From the NCBI RefSeq assembly GCF_964204865.1, contig NC_135261.1:3968001-4032000 (forward strand): a stretch of DNA of 64,000 nt. The letters are read 5' to 3'. Under the pieces are notes generated by a model, which had not been told where the DNA came from, ran no database searches, and saw only the letters and a list, made by a program, of their open reading frames with translations. Shown here one piece after another: positions 9,652 to 20,639 of this stretch. This DNA comes from Styela clava. Lineage: Eukaryota; Chordata; Ascidiacea; Stolidobranchia; Styelidae. A program made the translations under genes and the position numbers. Position 1 is the first letter of the stretch, and the number at the start of each line of letters is the position of its first letter.

Positions 9652-12317
9652 TTAATAAGGCTCAATTGTTTCGTAATGCCTAGTCGTGTCGGCATTTTCA
9701 TAGCCAACCACTTCCTGGTTCTTTTCCGGGTCCATCTCTTCAGCCTGGCTTTTTTTGACTTCTTGTCGTAGATTGTTTGCAGCTTTTAATCTACGAAACA
9801 ATATTAACAAATATTAAATAAATATTGAATAATTCAAATTAGACAACTATTTATTCTAATATTGGTTACAAATTTGAAGCTTTTAGTTTTTACCCATCAA
9901 AATAATAAAAAACAAGATGATTTTTTAAATCGAATATACATGGGACAATATTTACTGACTTGAACTAAACTAAATTCAATTTCAAGATTTATTTTTAAGC
10001 CAGGTACATTTGCTAAAATGTATATTCCAAAAAATACCCGTTGGCGAAAAATGATCGTCTCTGTAAACTATTCATAAAATAAATTTGCCTTACGTATGTT
10101 CTGCTTGAAGCTGCATTGCAGTTATTTATATGAAATTATAAAGCAAAATAAGAATAAAATGGAAAAGTCACCTTATTAAGCAGATTATCGCAGTGGCTGC
10201 GACAACTCCCAATATTATTGTTGAAGCAAGAAGAATACGAATTTGTGTAGTTTCGTCTATTGCTCCAGTTGCTGAAATTAAAAAAAGACGTATAAATATA
10301 AAACGCGACTGCCCAACGGTTGATACAATAGAATTTTGTTGACATCGCTGATAACACATCTCGGATAAAAATCACATGCCCCACTACCCCATGGGGTAAT
10401 AAGTTGGGTGGGAAATGCCGAACCGGAACGATTACGGCTCTTTTTAATAAGCGCAGCTCCATACATATCGTGAGATGACTGTCTTGATCAGAGCAAAAAG
10501 CTTGAAAAAGAACTGTATTAAAAAAATTATTTACCAATATGAAGAATTTGTAGAAAAGAAGTAGTGGAAGTAGTCGTAGGAATCACAATAGAGAGAAGAG
10601 AGTGGCAATCAGTATAAAAAAAGATAGAGACAGATGGAAAAGGGAGAGAACGAGTATAATAAGAGAATTAGAGAAAGAAGAAATGCGCGAGATAAAAATG
10701 AGAGAGAAAGAGAAGACAGCGATAGAAACGAGAAAAGAGAGTAAAGTAGATAAGAAGAAGAAGGGAATAAGAGTGGTGAAAAGGAGAGGCTCAAATATAT
10801 TTCTGTAACATTTCTTCTGATTGAAGTTGGGCTTTCTCAGTGACTTACAGCAATAAATTTGTGTTAGTGTTCATCAAGACTCTTAAATCACTTGGAATAA
10901 TTGTCTTCAACCTTCCTATAGCATCCTTTCAATATACGCATACGAATACAATATCACAAAAGCATTGAAGATGAGTATCTAGTCCCGCAGAAACGAAATT
11001 AGAGGGTAGTGAAATGATAAAAATATCAGTAAGAGAGAGAGAAAAAACAAAATACAGCAATATGAACGTAGAATATTAAAATGATGAAATTCTTACTTGT
11101 TTCAATTTCTGGACATTCCACATATTCGTATCCCATTTTAAATCTTTTGTTTTTCATGTATTTATTGAAGCCGTTTGCTACGAAATTTATCGTTAAATTT
11201 TCCTTCAAGGTTGCATTCATATTTAAGTTCCCTAAGACAATGCAGTTTTCGTAGATTTGTGACGTTTGAATTCGGCAGTGTTCCCTCTCCAGTATCACGC
11301 AGCTCCCATCTTCCATAAGTGCTAAATTTTGTCCTAATAATAGATTTACGTATTTAATAATCTCAGCAGATTATAGATTTTATTGCACAAATTATCTATC
11401 AATCTGAATTAAAAAATCAATGCTGATTTCACGAATGCTGTGACTGATCTCGATGCTTTTTCGGCAATATAGATCAAACCTGCGTTGCGATGTCATTGTT
11501 TTGATTCCTTTTTTTTATTACGTTTGGGTGCACAGTGATCAAAAGTTGGTCAATACTTTGAATTTTCTTACAACGACATCAATTTGCTACTTCAAGAAAA
11601 ACACAATGAACTATAACTATTGGCAGAATGAAATATGGCTTCATGTTCAAATTTAGTGTGCTTGAAAAACATGTTATAAAAAGAGTCAAACTGGATTTTG
11701 GATATCTGTATCAGTTATGTTTCAGGTTTTTGAGTAATCTGCTCGAAGTCTTTTGAATACAAACTCGAATGCTTAAATTTTGCTAAATCATAACATTGAA
11801 ACATTTGAATTTTAAGTTCCTTTCAAACCCCGAATTGTCAAGTCTCCAATGACAAGCTTTCTTCTGTATGGCATGAAAATAAAAGTCAAATCCATCTTCA
11901 AAAAGTTGAGCATTAGTGTAGAATTATGAGAATAAGTTGAGTGTGGTAGAATCCATGTTTTGCGATCCCCATAGGTAAAGTTACCGGGATATCCCGAAGA
12001 AGTTATGTTTCCGTGTCTTGAAGATAAAATTTCAACGTTGGCTTGCTCTAATATTACCTCATCAACAACCAGTGCTGAAATAAAAGTTAGGTCAATATAA
12101 TGAAACTGGTAAACAATATAATTATGTGGCCACTTTATTCGAGGTTGGGCGTCACACCGACTATCTTGTAATAGTATTATTTGGAATGCAGTATATAAAT
12201 TGTAAAAAGTCGAAGATATCCAGAAATACGTACAGTCAAGAGAACACGATGAAAATATTCTGAAAACTTACCGATGGTAAAGGATAAGAAGACAAACTTC
12301 AGAAAGGTATTCATCAT
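9652..12317 (-). CDS. CUB-domain single-pass membrane receptor, short-tail copy (255 aa, five exons)
   Basis: Minus-strand exons are 12317-12272, 12074-11829, 11333-11097, 10271-10172 and 9790-9652, all GT-AG with matching phases. The protein has a signal peptide (starts MMNTFLKFVFLSFTI) and one CUB-like ectodomain at about 20-172. Its core has NITSSGYPGNF and, later, ENLTINFVANGF, but lacks the first cysteine pair of classical CUB domains; four cysteines lie in the second half and there are several N-glycosylation sites. A membrane segment follows at about 189-209 (ILLASTIILGVVAATAII), then a 46-residue tail. The tail has three tyrosines, in YENA (240), YETI (249) and the last residue (255). 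It aligns with the first part of the tail of the 39949-44046 gene and then meets a stop. Head-to-head with the gene at 20640. Probably a cell-surface receptor; ligand unknown. Confidence 0.85.
10560..10795. repeat. Purine-rich tract in receptor intron 3 (arm 1)
   Basis: A run of GAGA and GAAA words. On the receptor's sense strand it is a polypyrimidine tract. Arm 2 has the matching tract at 42240-42470 in the same intron, so it predates the duplication. The open frames across it are low-complexity artefacts. Confidence 0.7.
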
Positions 12318-12473
12318 CAAAGCTAGGTTACATCAAGCATATGGTGCCAAAGATTGACAGTTAAGTAATAAAGCAACCCATCTCAAAAGTAAACTAAATT
12401 TGACTGTTAAATGTAAAAATAAGTTAGAAATACAATTAGTCAAATATTGCAAAACTTCAATTTAAAACAACTT

Positions 12474-12540
12474 CAAAATGTCTGAGCAGGTCAAAGCTAC
12501 AAATTCCGATCACTGCTTTGTCGCAATTATGTGCAAATGA
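12474..12540 (-). promoter_or_regulatory. Conserved noncoding block upstream of the CUB receptor (arm 1)
   Basis: Read on the minus strand, the block starts CATTTGCACATAATTG, includes GTGATCGGAATTTGTAGC and ends near GACATTTTG. Its counterpart at 39728-39794 differs at about six of 67 positions by my count, as close as the coding exons, while the sequence around it is far more diverged. It sits about 155-225 bases upstream of the ATG and could be a promoter-proximal regulatory module. Confidence 0.55.
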
Positions 12541-13677
12541 GCAATGAATATTGCCTACTGTTCCCAAAGTTTTACCAAGTATACCAACATTGTTAAATGA
12601 AGTATATTAGATAAAATATCACACAGTTAAAATAATATGTAATAAAAATTTAATATGCATAAGATGAGTACTGATGCAACTTCTGGTACAATACACAAGG
12701 AGCTATATTTGGCTGGAATTAATATAAGACGACTTCGTTTGTCCTGCTCTGCACTGTGCTTGCGACATATGGATATGACAAATGCCTGTACCTAATACAC
12801 GGCATTGCTTACTGCTAATAAAACACGTTAATTTACTGTGAGCCTATATGTCTACGACTTCCTTGTTTAAATGCTTATTAGACGGCTCTAGGTCTAGTGT
12901 TTTCCTAACTTTATTATACCCCGCATTACGTCAAGGGAAACATTGATGGGGTTGGGTATGTGCGAAGGCTTATAATAAAAACATTTTTACATAACTCGGT
13001 TTCCTTGTTCAGAGATTGGTCCCAACTTCATGTATGTCGTTTTCAAATATTGTAATTTTTCAAAATTTATATTTTATTTATACGAGGCCTATTCACCCCG
13101 TTTATTCCGAAAAAGTGTGGAAAGAGTCATTGATGTCTACAATAGGAACTATCATTTATTAAAAGGGAGCTAGGATTTGAATCAGAGGTAGCTAATGAGA
13201 GAACTATTACGTTTAACCACTGGGTCATCGGACCTACATTTATAGGTATAGGAACATTGATAATGTCACAATAATCATATCACTGCTAGACCAACTATGT
13301 TCCACATATTCACTTAGATTTAATTCCATTATGAATTTTAGTATCTATATTAACTTACTAAAATTGTTGCTTTTAGCATGTGTATGTGTGTGCAGTGTAA
13401 AATGTGTGTGATGAAGGACAGAACGCCAGTTCAATAATGGCTCTTCCTCATATGACTATGCTCAAGATGTGCAACAATTAATCAGGAACATTGCTTACAA
13501 AAAGCATGTCACGAATGCATTACTAAAAAGAAGTTGCCCACTCAAAACACGCTGACGCCGATATCGACTGCAGTCATACCAATCGAAATAGTATTAAAAT
13601 ATGTGATGTGAAAGGCATAAATTGATTAGATTATAGGAGTATTAGTGGGGACAATCAGTAACAAACCTATGAATAGA
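12541..13677. other. Shared upstream region between the divergent genes, arm 1 part
   Basis: No gene. It matches 38690-39720 of arm 2 in reverse in recognisable islands, for example CCGCATTACGTCAA near 12922 and GGAGTATTAGTGGGGACAAT near 13635. A tRNA-like stretch on the minus strand (A-box-like TGGTTAAACGT at 13217..13207, B-box-like GATTCAAATCC at 13183..13173) is probably a SINE remnant. Confidence 0.5.
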
Positions 13678-16600
13678 CCTTATTCATTAAAAACCCATCC
13701 TACGCGCAAAAAGAAAAGTGATGTAAAAAAAACAATTTTAACATTAGCTCTTATGGGGATTGTGATCACCAGAGCAGAAATTTGCATTTTTTGTAATTTT
13801 CTAGATTTCTTTCATTGTATACGTGAGCAGTTTTGAAGATAGAATATTTTTTACATCTTTTTTGATATTTTTATCATGATAGACATGGTCAAGATTTTTG
13901 ATAATCGTTCATTGAAATTTTAATGAGCGTTGTGTTTCCGATGACGTCATTCTCACTAGACCATGAGATTCTGCCAACGCGCCGTGCTCTGTGGGATATG
14001 CGCTCCAACTGCTTGTGATAACAGAATACTGGAATACCGCTACCGGGACCACAACTGGCGTTCAACGAAAGACCTATTTTGGTTTTTATCGGATGTTATA
14101 TATTTCATGAATTCCATGTAACTATGTACATTTCTGGTACACCTTTCAAAATCCAATGGCCTAACTCAGTTCATATGTTGACACCATGTACCTATCTCAA
14201 AATTGGTGATGTTGAGGGCTGTATTTAGACTATGAGAGGCCCCTTCATATTTTTGAGCTCATAATTTCTCTCTAAACAACACTACATGTCATTGCTTAAA
14301 ATTTAAAAATATGAGTGCATTAAATTTTTCATTCTTCCCAAAAGAATAAAAATTTACTTGAGACAGTTTTGCTTTCAATTTCTTTGATCAAACAACTGCT
14401 TCAGCCATACTTTAACACAGAAACTTCCAGCAGAATGCGCATAATAATAATTTCCTTCATTATGATGCAAACGACGCAATAATGGCTGTTTACAATGTGG
14501 TTGAAACCAGTTGTGTACAGAATTTTCTACTCTGAAAAGCTTGATATATATATACTTGTCGTAGGGTTTAAACTTGTCATGTTTTCAAAAGAATTACAAA
14601 ATTCGAAACCGAATTTCGAGGTTCTAGGTTTCAACCTGCCTAGCCTGTTGGTAAACCCAGCCCTGGTGATGGTCCCAACTGCAAATTTCTGGCCCTAATC
14701 ACTCAGCAGATTGAAATAAATGGTTTTCAACATTTATTAGCAAAGATAGATATTTTAATTAAAACTCTCTTCCAGCGGCTAAACTCATATGAGAGAATAT
14801 TCATACTTAATTTTGTGATCGGCAAACTACTGTTAATATCGCTCTTAGCTCTTTGTTGACGTTATGCCCTGATATGAGAGAAGTACGGTGGCCCATCGTT
14901 GTCACGCGTAAAATTTAAAAATAAATGAAAACATAAAATGAAAAAGCGAAAATAAAAAAATAGTTGTGAAAAAACATAAAACTATTTGAAAAAAAGAAAT
15001 AAAAAAAAAATTGAAATTAAAAAAAAAATTAAAAAAAAAAAAAAAAAAAAAAAAATTAAATAAAAAATTAAAAAAAAAAAAAAAAAGATTAAAAAAAAAA
15101 AAATTAATAAAAAATTTGGATAAAAATAAAATAAAAAGGTTGACAACGATGGTCCGCCTCGTGGCCCATCGTTGTCACGCGTTTTTATTTTTGAAAAATC
15201 TGATGCTGCTTGGGACCAACGTTGTCAGGCTTAATCCTACACGCACAAATGTGTTTCCTGGGTTTCTAACTCACTACTGATTTTTATGAGCAATATCCAA
15301 TAAATTCAACATGAAAATGTTCTATAAATTCTCCATGCTACAAGTTCAACCACAAGCAATATATTTATAATAATGATAATATAATAATGAATATAGAATT
15401 GGATACGAAAATTTGTTTTTACGTGTAGAAGGTAATTTAATTGGAAAATGCTGCTTAACTGCTCAGTTGTCTAGACACTCGTGCGATGCCGGTACGGTAC
15501 CGTCTGACCGTACCGGTACCCATGCAATCACTCGTGAAAGACTGGGAGATACGGATAGTCTCGTAGAATATAGTCTACTGAAACACTCTCTGCGCCTGCC
15601 CCATACCGTACAGCCGTAACGTACCGATCCAGACAAATGATAAATCGACCGTGCTCAACCATTTATTTCAATTCATACCTTGACTCACTATATTCTACTA
15701 GGATAGGAGATTTTTTGTATGTAAAAAAACGTAAAATTAATGGCAATTTTAACGCGTAAATGCGCGTATGGAATTGTTTACGTCGTTCTACGCGCATTTC
15801 CGTCAAAAACATTTAATTTTTTTGCATTGGGGGTGGTCTGTGCAGTAATAATAAGAGCTGTGACGTCATCAAAATCGGTAATTTTAGCGTTGAACTTGAT
15901 ACAACTGTAATACAATTGGGAAATTCAGAGTAATAACCATTTACGCTATAATAGTCTTTCGGTGCTGTTGTGTTAGGAAAAACTTGACGAAAACGTTGAA
16001 GAAAAAATTAATTAATTAGTAATTAATTATTAACCCCCTACTGTACACAGAATTTCTCAAGGTCCAATTTTTGTTTAGAAATTTTTTAGATTTTTTTTGC
16101 ACAAAAATTTTCTTTTTCGGAGGAGTGTGTTTTAAAGATATATTGCTGAATAGAACTCTAGCACACGCTTTTAAAAAGCCATGAGTGAAGCTTTAGGGCT
16201 TAATGGTTGACAAAAAAAAACAATTTTAAAAATACCCATGTCAAATAAAATGGTCCACAGCTGGAAGAGAGACAATGATAATATAAATATATGTCCCATT
16301 ATTACTGCATTGTGAGAAGGCTTTCCACACTATCAAGCCTATAAGGTTTTAGCGTCTTCCAATGTCTCAAATGGAAACTTCAGTCTTCATTTCACATATT
16401 CTTTTCATTAATGCCATTAGCATTTGAAGCTTGACTGATTCCAATGTACCTTTTCCATTGTTGTTTAATGTAATATCCTAAACGTGACTTCAAATTTTTT
16501 TCTGACTTCAATCATCACATGTTTGAATACCCGAGCTGACTTACTCCTACTGATTTGTTATTAATTTACAATTTTTTTTATAAATTAAATGTCGTACTCG

Positions 16601-17069
16601 CTAAGTGTCCACTAAGTGAAAATCTACAAAAAAGCAGTGGTTTAATAATGGACTACATTTTTAACCGAATCCAAAAATATTCCGTAACTTATAGTACCGG
16701 TACCGTACCCAAAGCGACATTAGAGCCACATTTGCAGCGCATATCCCACTCCCACAGAGCACGGCGCGTTGGCAGAATCTCATGGTCTAGTGAGAATGAC
16801 GTCATCGGAAACACCACGCTCATTAAAATTTCAATGAACGATTATCAAAAATCTTGACCATGTTTATCATGATAAAAATTTCAGAAAAGGATGTGGAAAA
16901 TATTCTGTCTTCAAAACTGCTCACGTATACAATGAAAGATATCTAGAAAATTACAAAAAATGCAAATTTCTGCTCTGGTGATCACAATCCCCATAAGAGC
17001 TAATGTTAAAATTGTTTTTTTTACATCACTTTTCTTTTTGCGCGTAGGATGGGTTTTTAATGAATAAGG
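13678..17069. mobile_element. 3.4-kb element with about 330-bp terminal inverted repeats, arm 1 only
   Basis: 13678-14004 is repeated in reverse at 16737-17069 with few differences: CCTTATTCATTAAAAACCCA opens the left end, and AGAGCACGGCGC marks the inner limit of the right one. Between them are A-rich low-complexity sequence (15000-15120), GGTACC palindromes and no transposase-like frame. The frames inside the terminal repeats (13645-13836 and 16911-17159) are shadows of this repeat. Arm 2 has no such element at the matching point near 38700, so that is an empty site. I could not define a target duplication. A non-autonomous foldback or long-inverted-repeat element fits. Confidence 0.8.
14883..15158. 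mobile_element. Nested short inverted-repeat element with A-rich core
   Basis: GGCCCATCGTTGTCAC near 14890 faces TTGACAACGATGGTCC near 15140. Between them lies an A-rich core with long A runs. The outer motif GTGGCCCATCGTTGTCACGC then recurs directly at about 15161. It looks like a small MITE nested in the larger element. Confidence 0.45.
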
Positions 17070-17269
17070 GGTATTATTGCAACTTTCTGATAATATGCAA
17101 TAGTAATCATGTATTATCCTTCCATATCGTTTCTTATCGCACATATACTTTAAGTGCACATACGGTTTCAGTGCGCCAATTAAAGTAATAAAAAAACAAT
17201 GAATTTTGTGTTAATTGTGTTAAAACGCAAAGCGCGACGACGCTGAAACAAACAAATTTAATTCTTCAA

Positions 17270-20200
17270 ATATTCTCCCGTAGTCCATTATTTGACGATT
17301 GACATCCAGAACACAAAAATTTTGTAAAAGCAATGAAACATTTATTGGAGATTCACGAATCTTATTGAAATAACATTAACTTCATTGTTTCTGAATCCAT
17401 ATGAGCTCATATGAGTATTCTTTGTACAGTTACAGATTGGAATGAATAATTATGAAACTATGAAATTATGAAGCTGGGTCAGTTTTTGATGTCATTGTAA
17501 TTTGAATTTTAACATTTTCCCATCGACACAAATTTGCAGATAATCTGTGCAGTAATTTCTTGTTTACCAATGAGTTCGCTATATTTACAAGTACAGATCA
17601 CCGTATAAATGCTCCTATTCAGCTCTAATATAGGCAATAATATTAAAAAAAAAGTATATATAATGAATTTGAACGCATATAAAATCTACATTGTGCTCGA
17701 CATGTCGTGAGGTACTTGCCTAAGATGACCGTGTTGTGAGCATTTACTTCATTTCATTTACTTCAAAATCAGTTCTGGATTTACACGACGTCGCCAAATG
17801 ATTAATAATATGACGTTGCAAATTTTACGCGGTTTCGAAAATATGTTTTATTACACTAGTTCGCCGGTTTCGATGTTATCAATGTGGACAGCTGCAGAGG
17901 TTTTGAATTGTGTGAAGGTTCGTAACTTACCTTTTTTACATCACATCATGTGTACTGATAAATATTGCATTAGGCTGCTTCATAATTTTAATCCCAATAT
18001 GGCCTTACCTAACCATAAACATTTTTGTTTCGTTTAGAAATCTGAAAAGCACTTGTATATGTCCTACTTCCTGCACATTCTACTTAATTTATTACTCTCT
18101 GGTCAAGGGTATGAAATAGATTTTAAACTAGCGACCTGAATTAGGTCGTGGTGTTAATCACATATTCACATAACTAATCACATAACTCGACGAACAACGA
18201 CTTTATTTGTATTTTTGGTTAGGTCACGGATAAAAGATCTTAGTGAAAGTGAAATAGTGAAATAAAAGTGAAATAAAAATGGGAAAAGACAACGCCGGCA
18301 AAAATAGCAATAAAGTAATATAAAGAAGTAAATATGAACTTGGATTACGTCAATGCCAACTGAAAAGTAGGGAGTCATAAATTAATATTTCGGTAAACAT
18401 TGCTTTCGAAAACAACAAGGTATGCTGGATAAACTACACTGCGGTTGAATGTAATTGTAATGAATTTAAAAAATGATTAAGTGTTATACAATTATGGCTA
18501 ATCACAATTATGTCAAGAAAATTTCCCGCGTGATTATTAATTGAAAGAATAACCTTGAAACATTTCTCACCAGAGTATGACGTCATTTACCCCTGCTGCA
18601 TATCGACGGGCATCTACAATGAAATTTTAATCGCTCGTAATGTATATATACGCTCGTAATGACCAAAAGTTATAGAGTTATCAGGCACATTTAGAACATA
18701 GTTTACTGTTCTCAGAGATGAATCAAATAACGAAAGGAAAATATATGAAAGCGAATATAATACTGAGAACACTAGTTTCGAAAACAACTAGATCTGCTAG
18801 ATAAACTACACTGCGTTCAGGAGTAATTGCAGAAAAGATAAAGAAAGATTCGGTGTTATCGGGTTCTTATGACTAAGCACAATTTCGCCAAGAAAATTCC
18901 CCGCGTGATTTTTAATTGAACGAATGACCTTGAAACGAATGATCACTTCTCAACAGGTTATGACGTCATTTACCTTGCGGTCATATCGACCGACATCTTT
19001 ATATCCCTAACACGAACATTGTTGTGAAAGCACTAAAACATTTTTTGGAAATTCACGAAGGATATTGAAAGAATAGTTTTCAGCGCCAATTTAGGCAATA
19101 ACATATATAAATATAATTAATATAATAATAAATAAAATCTATTTTGTGCTCTGCACGTCGTAAGGTTGTCGTAACTTGTATCATATGGTCGTTTTGTGAG
19201 CATTTTTTCTCATGGCCACATCCGCTTGAACATATGTTTTTTAAGAATGAGAGCGAACTCTTCGCATTTACTATACTGCGGGATAAAAATAGACGGACGA
19301 CTGGGCCGAAGGCGACATCAACCTAGATTAGAAATTTGTTATTAGTCGAAAAAATGACGTATTGTACACGCATTACGTAAGCTGTGGAAATCAGTTCTGG
19401 ATTTGCACGACGTCACCAAATGGCCGTGGTCCTACACGACCATAAACGTACGTGTTTTGTATCGAAATCTGGGAAACACCTGTATATATTATACTTCCAC
19501 TTTCTGCTTCCACACTCTAGCCGATTTATTACACACTGGTCAAGAATGTGGGTAGGAAATAGATTTTAAACCAGCGATGCCAACTTGGCCATGGTCCTAC
19601 ATGACCATAAACGCACGTGTTTTTCACAGAAATCTGGAAAGCACCTGTATATATTATACTTCCACTTTCTACTTCCACACTCTACCCGATTTATTATACA
19701 CTAGCAAAGAATGTGGGTATGAAATAGATTTTAAACCAGCGATTCTAATTTGGCCGTGGTGCTAATACGTTTGACCAAATAAATACTTTGAATTTTTGGT
19801 GGTACGACTTAGTGGTCATTGACTAACGAACTTATGTTTCATACCATGTCCAGGTTCATACCTACCCCATCACCAGGGTGAAATAAAAATTGAAAAATGC
19901 AACGCCGGCAAATATTGTTTCAAAGTAATATAAAGAGGTAAATATGAACTTGAACAACGTTAATGCCAACTGAAAAGTAGGGAGTCATAAATCATTATTT
20001 CGGTGAATATTGGTTTCGAAAACAATAAGGTATGCTGGATAAACTACACTGCGGTTGATTGTAACTGAAATCAATTTAAAAAAGGATTATCTGTTATACA
20101 ATTATTTCTAATCACGATTATGTCAAGAAAATTCCCCGCGTGATTTTTAATAGTAAAAATGACCTTGAAACATGTGATCATTTCTCAACAGACTGTGACG

Positions 20201-20340
20201 CCATTTACCCCTGCGGTCATATCCACAATGAAATTTTAATCGCTAGAAATGTATATATAATGACCAAAAGTTATAGAGTTATCAGGTAGATTTAGAACAA
20301 TATTTACTGAAAATTGGATGAAAGCGAATATAAGACTAAG
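17270..20340. repeat. Tandemly duplicated intergenic segment, arm 1
   Basis: Blocks recur in the same orientation. CTGGATAAACTACACTGCGG with the following GTCAAGAAAATTTCCCGCGTG occurs near 18425 and 20035, and a diverged version near 18795. GAAATTCACGAA and GTTCTGGATTT.CACGACGTC recur near 17345/19050 and 17770/19395. Arm 2 carries a single version in reverse (37000-38250). No coding exon is included. Confidence 0.7.
19421..19750. repeat. Two tandem 165-bp units
   Basis: Units are 19421-19585 and 19586-19750. Each begins TGGCC.TGGTCCTACA and includes CACCTGTATATATTATACTT and a GAAATAGATTTTAAACCAGC end. A single diverged unit is seen at 17998-18150, and in reverse at about 37600-37735 in arm 2, so the doubling is specific to arm 1. 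Confidence 0.75.
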
Positions 20341-20525
20341 ATCTATAGATGGTATCACTTTTATGTTTGCAACAGTATACTATATTTTTATAAATGAATA
20401 GCAGAAATTTACCTTAATGGAACTGCAAACTATCAGCGCTTCAAGAGTGTAAAAATATCGGTCAATGTCCCTATTCGAGCAATTTTTAAAAAGATCTTGC
20501 GCTATTTATTTTCTAGGTAAATGAT

Positions 20526-20533
20526 TATAAATA
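20526..20533 (+). promoter_or_regulatory. TATA box of the six-repeat secreted-protein gene (arm 1)
   Basis: TATAAATA followed by ATATT lies about 110 bases upstream of the ATG. The same TATAAATAATATT word stands upstream of the arm 2 gene at 36664..36657. A TTTTCAG/AAAATATA acceptor-like site near 20599 is also kept in arm 2 and may be a 5' UTR or leader trans-splice acceptor. Confidence 0.5.
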
Positions 20534-20639
20534 ATATTTTATGCAACAAATCGTCGTTTTTTTTTGTAAAATTACATTTTACTCCTTTTTTGTTTTCAGA
20601 AAATATAACCGTTTTCATTTAATAAATACTTACGCCAAG

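Noticed and set aside
10602-10808. Open frame in a GA-rich tract
   Set aside because: Low-complexity purine sequence within receptor intron 3, with a matching tract in arm 2; both strands are open for compositional reasons.
13645-13836. Frame shared with 16911-17159 on the other strand, looking like a conserved peptide
   Set aside because: The two are the terminal inverted repeats of one element; similarity is explained by the DNA repeat.
15011-15280. Lysine-rich open frame
   Set aside because: Translation of A-rich low-complexity DNA inside the 3.4-kb inverted-repeat element.
13678-17069. Target-site duplication for the 3.4-kb element
   Set aside because: Flanks compared with the empty site in arm 2 give no clean duplicate; the site has since changed or lost bases.
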